A stretch of DNA of 64,000 bases, from positions 1,612,001-1,676,000 of the forward strand of contig CP006667.1 of assembly GCA_000471925.1 (NCBI GenBank). Reading direction: 5' to 3'. Shown here one piece after another: positions 45,703 to 55,409 of this stretch. Below the pieces are notes generated by a model. That model made no database searches. It was not told the DNA's origin and saw only the letters and a list, made by a program, of their open reading frames with translations. The position numbers and the translations under genes were made by a program. This stretch comes from Ralstonia pickettii DTP0602. Lineage in GTDB: Bacteria > Pseudomonadota > Gammaproteobacteria > Burkholderiales > Burkholderiaceae. The stretch's first letter is position 1. The number at the start of each line of letters is the position of its first letter.

Positions 45703-48700
45703 ATGTCGATAATGGGTTTTGGCTGGTTCGGATTCTCGACCTTCTGGGTAGTGCCGCTGATCTGGCGGCTGGTCTCGCGTTGGCTTGCCGGCGAGCGCCG
45801 GCTCGCGGGGCCGGGCTCGCTGCGCGTGTGGCTTGGCACGCTGGCGGTGCTGTGCGCCAGCGCCAGCCTGGAAGCGCTCACCGGCGGCGCCGAACCGGAA
45901 TCGAGCGCCGGGGGCTCGGCCGGCCGCGCGCTGGCCGGCCTGATGGGCAACCTGTTCGGCTGGACCGGTGCGCTGCTGCTGATGCTGGGCGTGCTGGCGC
46001 TGGCCGCGCCGATGGTGTTCGGCGAGACCTGGCGCAATCTGTTCTCGCGCAAGCCGCGCCGCGCGCCGGCTGCCGATGCCGCGCCGGACGAAGCGCCGGC
46101 CGTGTTCGCCGCCACGCAACCGCTGCGCGAGACCGAGCGCCGGGATGCCACCGTAGTCGGCAATGCCGGCTGGGCTGCTCCGACCCCGCGCCACCGCAGC
46201 TTCGAAGCCGTGTCCGCACGCCGCCAGCCTGCCTGGCAGCCGCCGCGCCGCACGCGCGAATCCCCGCCGCAGCCGGGCGAGATCTGGCTGCACCATGCCG
46301 ATTCTCCCGGGGCGGTGAAGCCGGCGCGCGCGTCGTCGCCGGTGCCGCCTGTGCAGCCCGCGCCGGCACCGGCACCGCGCCCCGCGCCGCCGGCGGCGCG
46401 CAAGCCTGTCAATACCGCCACGCCGGCACCCGCGGCGGCGTCGCGGCCGGCGCAAGCGCTGCGCGCGACTGTCGTCAGCAGCCCGTTCCGCCAGCCGCGG
46501 CCGCTGGATCGTGCGGCGATCACGACGCTGCCGGAGGCTGCCGGCAAGACGGCTACGGCGACCGTTGCAGCGGCTGCCGTAGCGGCACCGGCTGCGGGGG
46601 CATCCGCCGCGCCTGCGCCGGTTGCGGCCACCGTGGCTGCGACCGAGCCGGTGGCCGCCCCGGCACCGTCTGTTGCTATTAATGAAGCCGAGGCGCCGAT
46701 GGCGGCCGAGGCGAGTGCCATCGCAGCGCCGGCCCAGCCCGGTTCCGCAGTGGGCGCGGTGGACGCTGCGGCTGAAGCGGACGATGCGCCGGACGCCATC
46801 GCCGACGAGGCCGATGAAGTCACGCTGGCCGCCATCCGCCAGGAAGCGCTGGACCTGCTGGCCGAACTGCAGGCCTTGTCGCGCAAGTCGGCAGTGCTCC
46901 AGCCTGTTCCGATGCCGGAAGCTGCGATCGAGCCGGAGACAATCGCCGCCACCACGGAGACGGCTGCCGATATTCCCGCCGATCCGGAACTTGCCGCGCC
47001 CGACAGCATCGCTCCGCAAGCGCAAGCGCAAGCGCAAGCGCAAGCGCAAGCGCAAGCGCAAGCGGAAGCGGAAGCGGAAGCGGAAGCGGAAGCGGAAGCG
47101 GAAGCGGAAGCGGAAGCGGAAGCGGAAGCGGAAGCGGAAGCGGAAGCCGAAGCCGAAGCCGAAGCCGAAGCCGAAGCCGAAGCCGAAGCCGAAGCCGAAG
47201 CCGAAGCCGAAGCCGAAGCCGAAGCCGAAGCGGAAGCCGAAGCCGACGCGGAAGCCGAAGCCGAAGCGGAAGCTGACGTCCAGCTGGAGGCGGTCCAGGC
47301 CGACTCAGCCACCATTGCGGACGACCTCGCCGAAGCCCTCGAGGCCGAGCTTGAAATCACCGGTGCCGAGGCCGTTGCGCAAGCGGTGGCCACCACGGCG
47401 ATGGCGGAGGAGGGGAGTGCGCCGGAGCCCTTCGAGGAGCCGGCAGCGTCCGACAGCGACACCGAAGCGCTGATGGATGCCAACGGACTGGTCGAAGAGG
47501 ACGCCGATATCGTCGCGGAAACCACGGCGCCTGTCGAAGCTGCTGAATCCGTCGAAGCCGTCGAAACAGTGGAAGCTGCCGAAGTAACCTCGGAAGCCGT
47601 GGAAGCCGTGGAAGCCGTGGAAGCCGTGGAAGCCGTGGAAACGGTCGAAACGGTCGAAACGGTCGAAGACACCGAACCCCCGGCCAACCTCCCGCCGCCG
47701 GTTCCGGCAGCCAAGCCCCGTATCGTGCTGCCCGCCGTGGTCGGCCGCACCGTGCCGCTGGCCACCGCCCAGCCCACCGCAGTTCCCGCGTCGGCCCCGG
47801 TTCCACCGGTACCGCCAGCACCGCGCCCGGTCGTCGACTACCGCCTACCGCCCTTCGACCTGCTCGAAAGCGAGGTCGACAGCGCCGAGCAGGTCTCGGA
47901 AGAACGCCTGCGCGAAACCGGCGAACTGATCGCCCAGCGGCTGGCCGAGTTCAAGGTGCCCGTCGCCGTGGTCGGCGCCGGCGCCGGCCCGGTCATCACG
48001 CGCTTCGAGGTCGAACCCGCCATGGGCGTGCGCGGCGCGCAGGTGGTCGGGCTGATGAAGGACCTGGCACGCGCGCTGGGCGTGACCTCGATCCGCGTGG
48101 TCGAGACCATTCCCGGCAAGACCTGCATGGGGTTGGAGCTGCCTAATGCGCGCCGGCAGATGATCCGCCTGTCCGAGATCGTCAACGCCGCCTCGTTCCA
48201 GGCGCACCATTCGCGGCTGGTGCTGGCGATGGGCAAGGACATCACTGGCAACCCGGTCGTCACTGACCTGGCGCGCGCACCGCACCTGCTGGTTGCCGGC
48301 ACCACCGGTTCGGGCAAGTCGGTGGCGGTCAATGCCATGATCCTGTCGATGCTGTACAAGGCCACGCCGGAAGACGTGCGCATGATCATGATCGACCCCA
48401 AGATGCTCGAGCTGTCGGTCTACGAAGGCATTCCCCACCTGCTGGCGCCGGTGGTCACCGACATGAAGCAGGCCGCGCACGCGCTCAACTGGTGCGTCGG
48501 CGAGATGGAGAAGCGCTACAAGCTGATGTCCGCGCTGGGCGTGCGCAACCTCGCCGGCTACAACCAGAAGATCCGCGCCGCCGAGGCCGCGGAGCAGAAG
48601 GTGGCCAACCCGTTCTCGCTGACCCCGGACGCACCCGAGCCGCTGTCGCGTCTGCCGATGATCGTGGTGGTGATCGACGAGCTGGCCGACCTGATGATGG

Positions 48701-49317
48701 TCGCCGGCAAGAAAATCGAAGAACTGATCGCGCGCCTGGCACAGAAGGCGCGCGCCGCCGGCATCCACCTGATCCTGGCCACGCAGCGCCCGTCGGTGGA
48801 CGTGATCACCGGCCTGATCAAGGCCAATATCCCGACGCGGGTGGCGTTCCAGGTTTCGTCCAAGATCGATTCGCGCACCATCCTCGACCAGATGGGCGCG
48901 GAGAGTTTGCTCGGCCAGGGCGACATGCTGTTCCTGCCGCCGGGCACCGGCTACCCGCAGCGCGTGCATGGCGCCTTTGTCGCCGACGACGAAGTGCACC
49001 GCGTGGTCGAGCACTGGAAGCAGTTCGGCGAGCCGGATTACGATGAAGCCATCCTCGCCGGCGACCCGGCCGAGGCCAGCGGCGCCGACCTGTTCGGCGA
49101 CGGCGGCGGCGATGGCGAGGCCGACCCGCTCTACGACGAGGCCGCCAGCTTTGTGCTGACCAGCCGCCGCGCCTCGATCTCGGCGGTGCAGCGCCAGCTG
49201 CGCATCGGCTACAACCGTGCGGCGCGGCTGATCGAACAGATGGAAGTCGCGGGGCTGGTGTCGCCGATGGGCCGCAACGGCGCGCGCGATGTGCTGGCGC
49301 CGGGGCCGGGCGACTGA
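45703..49317 (+). CDS. ftsK: DNA translocase FtsK with expanded (QA)/(EA) linker
   Basis: Septal DNA translocase, 1204 residues from the ATG at 45703 (an ATG at 45712 is an alternative). About three N-terminal TM helices ([46 protein letters not shown]), fewer than the four of classical FtsK. A linker of about 600 residues follows, rich in Ala/Glu/Pro and holding the repeats at 47017-47274 and 47593-47664. The motor begins near residue 712 ([12 protein letters not shown]) with Walker A GTTGSGKS, Walker B-like [12 protein letters not shown] and the C-terminal winged-helix gamma domain ([23 protein letters not shown]). The upstream open frame to 45400 is non-homologous and rejected. Confidence 0.93.
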   Translation: MSIMGFGWFGFSTFWVVPLIWRLVSRWLAGERRLAGPGSLRVWLGTLAVLCASASLEALTGGAEPESSAGGSAGRALAGLMGNLFGWTGALLLMLGVLALAAPMVFGETWRNLFSRKPRRAPAADAAPDEAPAVFAATQPLRETERRDATVVGNAGWAAPTPRHRSFEAVSARRQPAWQPPRRTRESPPQPGEIWLHHADSPGAVKPARASSPVPPVQPAPAPAPRPAPPAARKPVNTATPAPAAASRPAQALRATVVSSPFRQPRPLDRAAITTLPEAAGKTATATVAAAAVAAPAAGASAAPAPVAATVAATEPVAAPAPSVAINEAEAPMAAEASAIAAPAQPGSAVGAVDAAAEADDAPDAIADEADEVTLAAIRQEALDLLAELQALSRKSAVLQPVPMPEAAIEPETIAATTETAADIPADPELAAPDSIAPQAQAQAQAQAQAQAQAEAEAEAEAEAEAEAEAEAEAEAEAEAEAEAEAEAEAEAEAEAEAEAEAEAEAEAEAEAEADAEAEAEAEADVQLEAVQADSATIADDLAEALEAELEITGAEAVAQAVATTAMAEEGSAPEPFEEPAASDSDTEALMDANGLVEEDADIVAETTAPVEAAESVEAVETVEAAEVTSEAVEAVEAVEAVEAVETVETVETVEDTEPPANLPPPVPAAKPRIVLPAVVGRTVPLATAQPTAVPASAPVPPVPPAPRPVVDYRLPPFDLLESEVDSAEQVSEERLRETGELIAQRLAEFKVPVAVVGAGAGPVITRFEVEPAMGVRGAQVVGLMKDLARALGVTSIRVVETIPGKTCMGLELPNARRQMIRLSEIVNAASFQAHHSRLVLAMGKDITGNPVVTDLARAPHLLVAGTTGSGKSVAVNAMILSMLYKATPEDVRMIMIDPKMLELSVYEGIPHLLAPVVTDMKQAAHALNWCVGEMEKRYKLMSALGVRNLAGYNQKIRAAEAAEQKVANPFSLTPDAPEPLSRLPMIVVVIDELADLMMVAGKKIEELIARLAQKARAAGIHLILATQRPSVDVITGLIKANIPTRVAFQVSSKIDSRTILDQMGAESLLGQGDMLFLPPGTGYPQRVHGAFVADDEVHRVVEHWKQFGEPDYDEAILAGDPAEASGADLFGDGGGDGEADPLYDEAASFVLTSRRASISAVQRQLRIGYNRAARLIEQMEVAGLVSPMGRNGARDVLAPGPGD
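47017..47274 (+). repeat. Hexanucleotide microsatellite in the ftsK linker
   Basis: 43 consecutive hexamers in frame: 8 x CAAGCG (47017-47064), 13 x GAAGCG (47065-47142), 14 x GAAGCC (47143-47226), then 8 mixed units (with one GACGCG and a GAAGCT end). They encode (QA)8, (EA)30, DA and (EA)4, residues about 439-524. Three pure blocks with one-base differences suggest successive slippage expansions. Confidence 0.97.
47593..47664 (+). repeat. Nine-base repeats in the ftsK linker
   Basis: 5 x GAAGCCGTG (47593-47637) followed by 3 x GAAACGGTC (47638-47664) encode (EAV)5(ETV)3. They are a second in-frame slippage tract, distinct from the hexamers upstream. Confidence 0.93.
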
Positions 49318-49349
49318 GGTCCCCGCGCCACGACCTTCGGGAGGCACGG

Positions 49350-49691
49350 ATGAAGCCTGAGCATGGAAACCTGCTGGCAGATGTGCCGGCGAATGCGGCA
49401 GAGGAGATTTTCCAGCCGCTGCTGGCGCGCCCCGGCCTGAAGATCGAGCGCATCGTCTCCAACGGCCAGAGCAGCCCTGAGGGGTTTTGGTACGACAGTG
49501 CGGACGATGAGTGGGTGCTGCTGGTCAGCGGCAGCGCCGCGCTGGAACTGGAAGGCCAGCCAGGGCTGCATATGATGCAGCCTGGCGACTGGCTGCACTT
49601 GCCCGCGCATTGCCGGCATCGCGTGGCGTGGACCGATGCGACGGGGCCGACGGTTTGGCTGGCGGTGCATCACGGGGGCGTCGACAGCTAG
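49350..49691 (+). CDS. Cupin-domain protein
   Basis: A 113-residue cupin: WYDSADDEWVLLVSGSAALELEG and PGDWLHLPAHCRHRVAWTD carry the two cupin motifs with His/Glu metal ligands. It follows ftsK by 32 nt with GGGAGG as ribosome site and is convergent with the accessory catabolic island. Similar small cupins are called phosphoribosylaminoimidazole-like or metal-dependent regulators; substrate unknown. Confidence 0.88.
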   Translation: MKPEHGNLLADVPANAAEEIFQPLLARPGLKIERIVSNGQSSPEGFWYDSADDEWVLLVSGSAALELEGQPGLHMMQPGDWLHLPAHCRHRVAWTDATGPTVWLAVHHGGVDS

Positions 49692-49703
49692 CCATGCTGT
49701 GCG

Positions 49704-50015
49704 TCAATGCGCTGATCCGGCATGTCCGAGAACGCGCATCGCGTCGTCCAATTCCAGCCGGACCATGGCGCCCGCACGCATGGCTTCATCGAGACGGGCA
49801 ATCACCACCGGCCCGGCCGTCGACCTGACCGTGGCCAAGTGCACGTCTTCACCGCACTGCGCGCCGACGCGATGGCGCACAACCGTTGTTTCCTCGATCG
49901 TGCCCCCTTCCGCGACCTGCTCTTCCCAGTCCGACGCGCCGCAGTGCGGGCAGAAATAGCGCGCGGGAAATAGCACCGCGTCGCATTGCCGGCAATGAAA
50001 AACGATAAGGTTCAT
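49704..50015 (-). CDS. Zn-ribbon/OB-fold protein (DUF35 type)
   Basis: A 103-residue protein with a rubredoxin-like zinc ribbon, CRQC and CPHC (residues about 8-11 and 22-25), followed by an OB-fold half (TTVVRHRVGAQCGEDVHLATV). DUF35 proteins bind and hold acyl-CoA for a thiolase-like partner, as in steroid side-chain aldolase pairs. Its ATG overlaps the stop of the thiolase-like gene (ATGA at 50012-50015), so a complex is likely. Last gene of the island. Confidence 0.87.
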   Translation of the reverse strand: MNLIVFHCRQCDAVLFPARYFCPHCGASDWEEQVAEGGTIEETTVVRHRVGAQCGEDVHLATVRSTAGPVVIARLDEAMRAGAMVRLELDDAMRVLGHAGSAH

Positions 50016-51181
50016 CTCGATTCCTGGTCCACCCGCTCGAGTACCACGGCGTTCGCGCACATGCCGTAGCGATATTCGACCATGCCATAGCCGCTCACGG
50101 CCGCAAGGCGCGCGCCAGCCACCTGCCGTGCGCCGGCTTGCGCGTGCAACTGGGTAAGCGCTTCGACCAATCCATGCATGCCCCCGGCGGCGCCCGCCTG
50201 GCCGGCGGACAACTGGCCACCAGACGTATTCACCGGCAAATCATGCGAGGCGATGCGTGCAATCAGGCCACGCAGATCCCCGTCTGGCGCAAAGCCGAGA
50301 TCGGCCAATTGCACCAGCGCCATGACCGGGTAATCGTCATACACCGACACCAGATCCATGTCCTGCGGACCGGCGCCGGCCTGCCGCCACAGATCGTCCG
50401 CCAGCGCGACCAGCCCGGTCTGTAGCCCGTCACCGGTCTGATGATCGAGGTTATAGCGGCATTGCAGCGCCCGCACGCGTACGGCAATGCCCGCGCGGCG
50501 CGCCAGATCGGCTCGGGCCACGACCACCGCATTCGCGCCGCAGACCACGGGCACGCAATCGAAACGGCCCAGCGGATCCGCAATCATGGGTGCGGAAAGG
50601 TATTCGTCGAGCGTCAGCGGCGTGCGATATACCGCGCCTGGATTTCGCGCCGCCCAGGCGCGCTGCGCCACGCACAAGGTGCCGTAGTCGTGCCTCGTCA
50701 ATCCGTGACGACGCGCATGCCGTTGGGTCAGCATGGCGAACACGCTATTCGGCCCCCCGTGTTCGAGAGGCCTCAGATACGTCCTAGTCGTCAGGTTGTA
50801 GTGCTCGATCAGTTGCTTGAAGTCGGCCGGCGTAAAGCGATCGCCACTCAGCAGTACGATCACGGATGCGTCGCCGCACTGTATCGCTCGCACGGCGTGC
50901 TGCAACAGATTGATGGCGCTGGCGCCACCATGGCAGTCGTCCATGGACCAGCGGGGACTGAGGCCAAGCCGCCAGGCCATATCGATCGCATGATCGGGAG
51001 CCAGTGTGAATGAGGCCACGCCGAGCCCGTCAACCTCGCTCGAGGTGAATCCTGACTGGACGAGCGCGGCACTGAACGCCTGCGCCAGCAGGTCTGCGGT
51101 GCTCTCCTCCGCTGCTTGGCGGCGGTATGGCACCTCCACGCCGGCGGCCAGCACCACGTTGTCATAATCGCTAATCGTCAT
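50012..51181 (-). CDS. Thiolase-like protein with catalytic His replaced by Gln
   Basis: A 389-residue SCP2-thiolase relative. The Cys nucleophile position is kept (Cys83 in MDDCHGGASAI). In place of the usual NTHGG...GHxG, the C-terminal segment reads NTSGGQLSAGQAGAAGG, with Gln328 at the general-base His. A second Cys is at 375 (YGMCANAVVL). These changes argue against normal thiolysis; retro-aldol, decarboxylation or acyl transfer are possible, as known for thiolase-like partners of DUF35 proteins. The start at 51181 is preferred over 51292. Coupled to the DUF35 gene and 80 nt after the CoA ligase. Confidence 0.86.
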   Translation of the reverse strand: MTISDYDNVVLAAGVEVPYRRQAAEESTADLLAQAFSAALVQSGFTSSEVDGLGVASFTLAPDHAIDMAWRLGLSPRWSMDDCHGGASAINLLQHAVRAIQCGDASVIVLLSGDRFTPADFKQLIEHYNLTTRTYLRPLEHGGPNSVFAMLTQRHARRHGLTRHDYGTLCVAQRAWAARNPGAVYRTPLTLDEYLSAPMIADPLGRFDCVPVVCGANAVVVARADLARRAGIAVRVRALQCRYNLDHQTGDGLQTGLVALADDLWRQAGAGPQDMDLVSVYDDYPVMALVQLADLGFAPDGDLRGLIARIASHDLPVNTSGGQLSAGQAGAAGGMHGLVEALTQLHAQAGARQVAGARLAAVSGYGMVEYRYGMCANAVVLERVDQESR

Positions 51182-51260
51182 TCGATGAGTTTGTTGCGTC
51201 GCTGACTGGTCCGGGCGTCCATAGCGCTCATAAGATTCGAGCGCACACCACCCACTGAAT

Positions 51261-52943
51261 TCATGAGCGCTTGAGCCGGTATCCTGAAGCATCCAGGTCC
51301 CAGGTCTGTTCGGTTACGCCGCGCTCACGCAATTTGTACTTCTGAATCTTGCCGTTTTCGGTTTTTGGCAGGTCAGGCGTGAATTCCAGATACCTCGGCA
51401 CCGCAAAATAGGGTAACCGCGGTTCACAGAACTGGATCAACGCCATCGGATCGATCTGCGCATCACGGCGCAGTACGACCATCGCCATCACCTCATCTTC
51501 CGCCAGCGCGGAGCGCACCGCGAATACCGCGGCAGTCTCGACCGCGGGATGGCTGAGAATGACCTGCTCCACCTCGTACGACGAAATGTTCTCGCCGCGG
51601 CGACGAATGGCGTCTTTTTGCCGGTCCACGAATCGGAAGTAGCCATCCGCTTCGCGCACCACGCGGTCGCCCGTGTGAAACCAAAGGTTGCGCCACGCGT
51701 CTACCGTCTTTTCCGGCATGCCGAAATATCCGGTGGCGAACGCGAACGGTTGCTCGGCGCGCAGAATCAGTTCGCCCGGCTCGCCGTGCGGTACCTGCTG
51801 GTCATTGTCATTCACCACGCGCGCCTCGAACCCGGCGACAACCTGGCCCATATAGCCCGCGCGTTGCTGCTGAATGCCGCCGCCAATCGCGAAATTGGTT
51901 TCGGTAGATCCATAGCCATCGAGTAGACGAATGCCGGAGCGTGCCGTGAAGTCTTCCTGAAATTTCCCTGGCACGCCGGGCGCCAGCGCAATGCGTACGG
52001 TATGGGCGCGCTCGGCCGCCGCAATCGGGCGCCCCAGCAGAATCGGAACCATGGCGCCGAGCACGAAAGTCACCGTTGCCCGCGTTTCTACCAGGCTATC
52101 GAAGAAACGGCTGGCGGAAAACCGACGGTCCGCCACCAGCGTGGCGTCATGGATCAATGCCTGATAGAAGCTGTTCAGCGCATTGGTATGGAACAGCGGC
52201 AGGCAGGTGTAAAGGACATCCCCTGCCGTCACACCGAGATGATGCCCCGTATAGTGGGCCCACCAATAGAACTGGGCGTGCGGGCAAATCACGCCCTTCG
52301 ACAGCCCGGAAGTGCCCGAGGTGTACAGGATGGCCAGTGGGTCGCCATCCGTCAACGCAGCAGGAGGGACCGCGGTGCCGAGCGGCGGCATTGGTATGGG
52401 TTCCCACTGCGACGGCAGCGGAGCGTCGGCCGACACCTCGCCAATCAACCAGATCCGTTCGAGCGCGAGACCAGGGGCGTCCAGCGCCGTGACTGCGCCG
52501 ACCAGATGGGATTCCGCTACCAGCAGGCGCGCACCGGAATTCCGCAGAATGTGTTCGAGTTGCAGACCCCGTGAGGCGGTGTTGACAGGCACCACGACCG
52601 CGCCCAGCCAGGCACAGCCGAGCACGACCTCCATGAATTCGACGCGGTTGGAACATAACAAAGCCACGCGGTCGCCGCGCGTGATTCCCTGGTCGGCAAG
52701 ACTGCCCGCCCGCCGCGCTGCAATCGTACAGGCGTCGTTGCCCGTCCACTGCGTCGTGCGATCCGAGAAGAGGGGCGCGTCGCCGTTACGCGCCGCCCGT
52801 GCGGCCAGCAGGGCAGGCAACGTGTACCCGGTCGCACCATCAGGTATGGAATCGAGTGAAACATCTGTAGATTGAATCTGCATTCTCATCTGCGCGAACT
52901 CTATCGATTTTTGATAACTTTGATTGGAAACCTGGCGCAGCAT
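51261..52943 (-). CDS. AMP-dependent acyl-CoA ligase
   Basis: A 560-residue adenylate-forming acyl-CoA synthetase. AMP-binding motif YTSGTSGLSKG, ATP/AMP loops GYGSTET and HTGDRV, and the C-terminal catalytic Lys in LPKTENGKIQKYKLR are intact. It would activate a carboxylic acid to its CoA thioester. The first ATG at 52943 overlaps the porin stop (TGATG); later ATGs at 52889 or 52883 are possible starts. Substrate is unreadable; context suggests an acid released by the M20 hydrolase. Its codon and GC use (59-60% by eye in places) is slightly below that of neighbouring core genes. Confidence 0.9.
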   Translation of the reverse strand: MLRQVSNQSYQKSIEFAQMRMQIQSTDVSLDSIPDGATGYTLPALLAARAARNGDAPLFSDRTTQWTGNDACTIAARRAGSLADQGITRGDRVALLCSNRVEFMEVVLGCAWLGAVVVPVNTASRGLQLEHILRNSGARLLVAESHLVGAVTALDAPGLALERIWLIGEVSADAPLPSQWEPIPMPPLGTAVPPAALTDGDPLAILYTSGTSGLSKGVICPHAQFYWWAHYTGHHLGVTAGDVLYTCLPLFHTNALNSFYQALIHDATLVADRRFSASRFFDSLVETRATVTFVLGAMVPILLGRPIAAAERAHTVRIALAPGVPGKFQEDFTARSGIRLLDGYGSTETNFAIGGGIQQQRAGYMGQVVAGFEARVVNDNDQQVPHGEPGELILRAEQPFAFATGYFGMPEKTVDAWRNLWFHTGDRVVREADGYFRFVDRQKDAIRRRGENISSYEVEQVILSHPAVETAAVFAVRSALAEDEVMAMVVLRRDAQIDPMALIQFCEPRLPYFAVPRYLEFTPDLPKTENGKIQKYKLRERGVTEQTWDLDASGYRLKRS

Positions 52944-54061
52944 CAGAAGCGCATGCGGATCCCCGTGGCAACGATGCTGACATCGTCACCGGGCTGACTC
53001 AAGGCAACCCCGGCGAGCGAGCCGATTGCGTTCTTCTGGTTCAGCACATAGCCAAGGCGGGCATACAAGGCCGTGGTCTTCGACATGTTGTAGTCGTAGC
53101 CCAGCCCAATCGCGAGCGAGTCGCCACTGGCCTTGCCTGCCACGTTGCGATAGACCGCGGAGAACTTGATGACACCGGGCCCCGTTGGAACGCTGAGACC
53201 GACCATATGACTGGTCGCAATGAAGTATCCGGCGCGGTCAGGGTTCGTCATGTTGAACTCGTAAGTGGCGTTGGTACCGCCAGGGAAGGAATACATCCCG
53301 CCGGCACCCAACCACCTGTTCCTCACCGAGGACACGGTCGCGGTGGGATCCGTATTGATGATGTTATAAAACACCCCGAGGTAGAGCGGGCCACTTGCGT
53401 ACTCAAGTTGAGCCCCGTGGAAGCTGGATTCGGGATAGCCTGGCGTGGTGACGCCGCGCGGCGCATGCAGATATTCGAACTGGAAGCCGCCGAGGATCGG
53501 GGTGGTGTAGGAAATGGCGTCGCTGATGCGGGAATCGCCGATGGTGGCACCCCTTCCCAGATCGGAACTCAAGCTGACCAGCGATGCAAGGGGGGAGAAA
53601 GCTCCCACGCCCAGGAACGGATCAATCGCGATCGACAGCTGGGTTGGATACTGGCGTCCCAGCTTGATTCTTCCCCACTGCCTGGAAATCAGTGAAATGT
53701 TGGCTTCGCGATTGAAAAGACTGGATTCACCCTCTGCGGTGGTAGCGCCTGCGCTCCCATTTTTCAACTTGAGCCCGCTCTCCAGGTTGAAAGCCACGGA
53801 CAGTCCGTTACCCAGATGTTCAACACCAAGCAGCCCGAAGCGCGAGGTCGCGCCTGCGCCGCTCTCTGACTGCAGCAGGCGATTGCTCCCCGCACGCGAA
53901 TACTGGATGCCGGCATCGGCGACACCATAGAGGCTGAGTCCGCCTGATCCCGGCATCGGATCGGGTTTCAGGATTTGGAAAGATTCTGCCGCGGATACGG
54001 CAGTTGCTAAGCAAACTGGAAATGCAGCCAGATATCTGGGTATCTGCTTGATCAAAGACAC
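52943..54061 (-). CDS. Outer-membrane porin of the accessory island
   Basis: A 372-residue Gram-negative porin of the Burkholderiales type. Signal peptide (LAAFPVCLATAVSAAE), first strand SGLSLYGVADAGIQYSRAG, eyelet-loop region and final strand ISIVATGIRMRF ending in Phe. It starts a minus-strand run with the CoA ligase and thiolase-like genes, with stop/start overlap, so it is probably a substrate-specific channel for the pathway acid or amide. Confidence 0.9.
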   Translation of the reverse strand: MSLIKQIPRYLAAFPVCLATAVSAAESFQILKPDPMPGSGGLSLYGVADAGIQYSRAGSNRLLQSESGAGATSRFGLLGVEHLGNGLSVAFNLESGLKLKNGSAGATTAEGESSLFNREANISLISRQWGRIKLGRQYPTQLSIAIDPFLGVGAFSPLASLVSLSSDLGRGATIGDSRISDAISYTTPILGGFQFEYLHAPRGVTTPGYPESSFHGAQLEYASGPLYLGVFYNIINTDPTATVSSVRNRWLGAGGMYSFPGGTNATYEFNMTNPDRAGYFIATSHMVGLSVPTGPGVIKFSAVYRNVAGKASGDSLAIGLGYDYNMSKTTALYARLGYVLNQKNAIGSLAGVALSQPGDDVSIVATGIRMRF

Positions 54062-54233
54062 GTCTTCCTCCGGTTTTTATTATCTGAATCTTGAGCAGGC
54101 CGCGACCACATCGCGCCCGGCGTGCAGCTGTTAATCTACGAATGCCTGAGTTAGAAGTCCCACGCGGCCGGTGGCGGTGGAATGCCTCGGAGAGTCGGGA
54201 ATTTGTGAAGGTGCGAGTTCGCTTCGACGACTG

Positions 54234-54257
54234 TCCGCAGCAATGCATTGCTGCGGA
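54234..54257. promoter_or_regulatory. 24-nt perfect palindrome upstream of the porin operon
   Basis: TCCGCAGCAATG is followed at once by its exact complement CATTGCTGCGGA, with no spacer. This is a strong candidate for a dimeric-regulator operator. It lies about 170-190 nt upstream of the porin start (54061, minus strand). Confidence 0.65.
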
Positions 54258-54278
54258 TCACAGCCGGCAACAGAGTCG

Positions 54279-54307
54279 CATTCGTCCCGGAAACCCGGGA
54301 GCGAATG
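54279..54307 (-). terminator. Hairpin downstream of the Bug gene
   Basis: CATTCG/CGAATG and TCCCGG/CCGGGA form two stacked 6-bp stems with a one-base bulge and a 4-nt loop. It lies 92-120 nt after the Bug stop; the U-tract is weak. Confidence 0.5.
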
Positions 54308-54398
54308 AATCTTGGCCCGCAACTGCGGAATAGGGCCTCGCTTCCGCTATTCGGGTAACCTGGATCGCATCAATATTCGAGACAGCTGATCGGTGGCC

Positions 54399-55358
54399 TC
54401 AGTTGCTGACAATAGACTTGTACCGCTGCGTCTCCATCTTGATCAGCTCGAGGGCGTCTTCGTCGTCACGCGCAGGAACGCCGATCGCATCGTCAAGGTG
54501 TCGACGGAACTGCGGGCTGTGTAGCGCGCTTTGCAGCGTCGACTTCAGCTTCCCGACCACGGGAGCGGGGAGGTTCTTCGGGCCGGCGAGAACAAACCAG
54601 CCCGTCACATCGTAGCCCTTCAGCAAGGGGTGCTCGGCTACCGTAGGAACGTTCGGGAATTTGGCGGACCTCTCCTTTGTGGTCACTGCGATGGGTACGA
54701 CCTTACCCGCATCAATCAGAGCCTTCGCCGATGCGATTCCCATCACGCCAACCTCGAGGTTGTTTCCCGCGAGATCAGTACCCAACGGCGCGACGCCACG
54801 ATATGGAACGTGGGTCATACGGGTATTGGTTCTTTGCATCAGGGACTCCATCGCATAGTGCAGCATCGAGCCGATCCCCGACGTGCCATAACTCAGCGCG
54901 CCAGGCGCGCTCCTCATGCGCTTGATGAGGTCGTCGGTCGTCCGGATACCACTTTTCGGGGAGGCCAGGATCATCGCACCCTGATGCTCCACTACGCCGA
55001 TATAGGTGAAGTCCTTTGACCCGTCATACGCCTGCTGCGGATTGAACAACCTGGTCGCGACCAGCTCGTTGGTGGAACCAAGCAGCAGCGTGTAGCCGTC
55101 CGGCGCGGCGCGTGCCACCTTTTGCGCGGCAATCGCTCCGGTGGCGCCACCGATATTCTCGACAACAACAGTTGCCCCAAGCGAGGTGGAAAGGGCTTGC
55201 GCCAGCGCTCTGGCGGCAACATCGGAAGAGCCACCCGGGGGATACCCCACGACGAGCGAGATGGGCTTGGCCGGATATGCACTTTGTGCTTGCACAATGC
55301 CACAAAATGAACAAATTCCCAGCATTGCGATGGTGTTAAGAATCGTCTTGAGCTTCAT
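54399..55358 (-). CDS. Bug-family periplasmic binding protein of the accessory island
   Basis: A 319-residue Bug (TctC-like) substrate binder with a Sec signal (IAMLGICSFCGIVQAQ), unlike the RR-type signal of the other Bug gene at 22578. Mature signatures YPAKPISLVVGYPPGGSSD, VVENIGGATG and APDGYTLLLG are present. It is expressed from the same strand as the M20 hydrolase upstream and the porin operon downstream. The ligand is probably the carboxylate substrate of the island. Confidence 0.9.
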   Translation of the reverse strand: MKLKTILNTIAMLGICSFCGIVQAQSAYPAKPISLVVGYPPGGSSDVAARALAQALSTSLGATVVVENIGGATGAIAAQKVARAAPDGYTLLLGSTNELVATRLFNPQQAYDGSKDFTYIGVVEHQGAMILASPKSGIRTTDDLIKRMRSAPGALSYGTSGIGSMLHYAMESLMQRTNTRMTHVPYRGVAPLGTDLAGNNLEVGVMGIASAKALIDAGKVVPIAVTTKERSAKFPNVPTVAEHPLLKGYDVTGWFVLAGPKNLPAPVVGKLKSTLQSALHSPQFRRHLDDAIGVPARDDEDALELIKMETQRYKSIVSN

Positions 55359-55409
55359 CGGCTTCTCGTGAAATGATCAGAAAGTCTCGGCTTGCGTTCA
55401 CTGGCTGGA

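Larger units (their letters stand above)
54062..54398. other. Intergenic region between Bug and porin genes
   Basis: 337 nt without a gene. It contains a long hairpin (54279-54307) likely ending the Bug transcript and a perfect 24-nt palindrome (54234-54257) in the probable promoter region of the porin-ligase-thiolase operon. Confidence 0.55.

Noticed and set aside
47017..47274. Regular tandem units resembling a CRISPR or satellite array
   Set aside because: Units are 6 nt with no spacers and lie in frame within ftsK.
46622..47473. Plus-strand frame with long Lys-Arg-Lys-Pro repeats
   Set aside because: Frame-shifted reading of the same hexanucleotide repeat inside ftsK.
45624..47777. 717-residue minus-strand frame with long Ser-Ala repeats
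   Set aside because: It is the antisense of the ftsK linker repeat; it has no ribosome site or homology and ftsK is clearly coding on the other strand.
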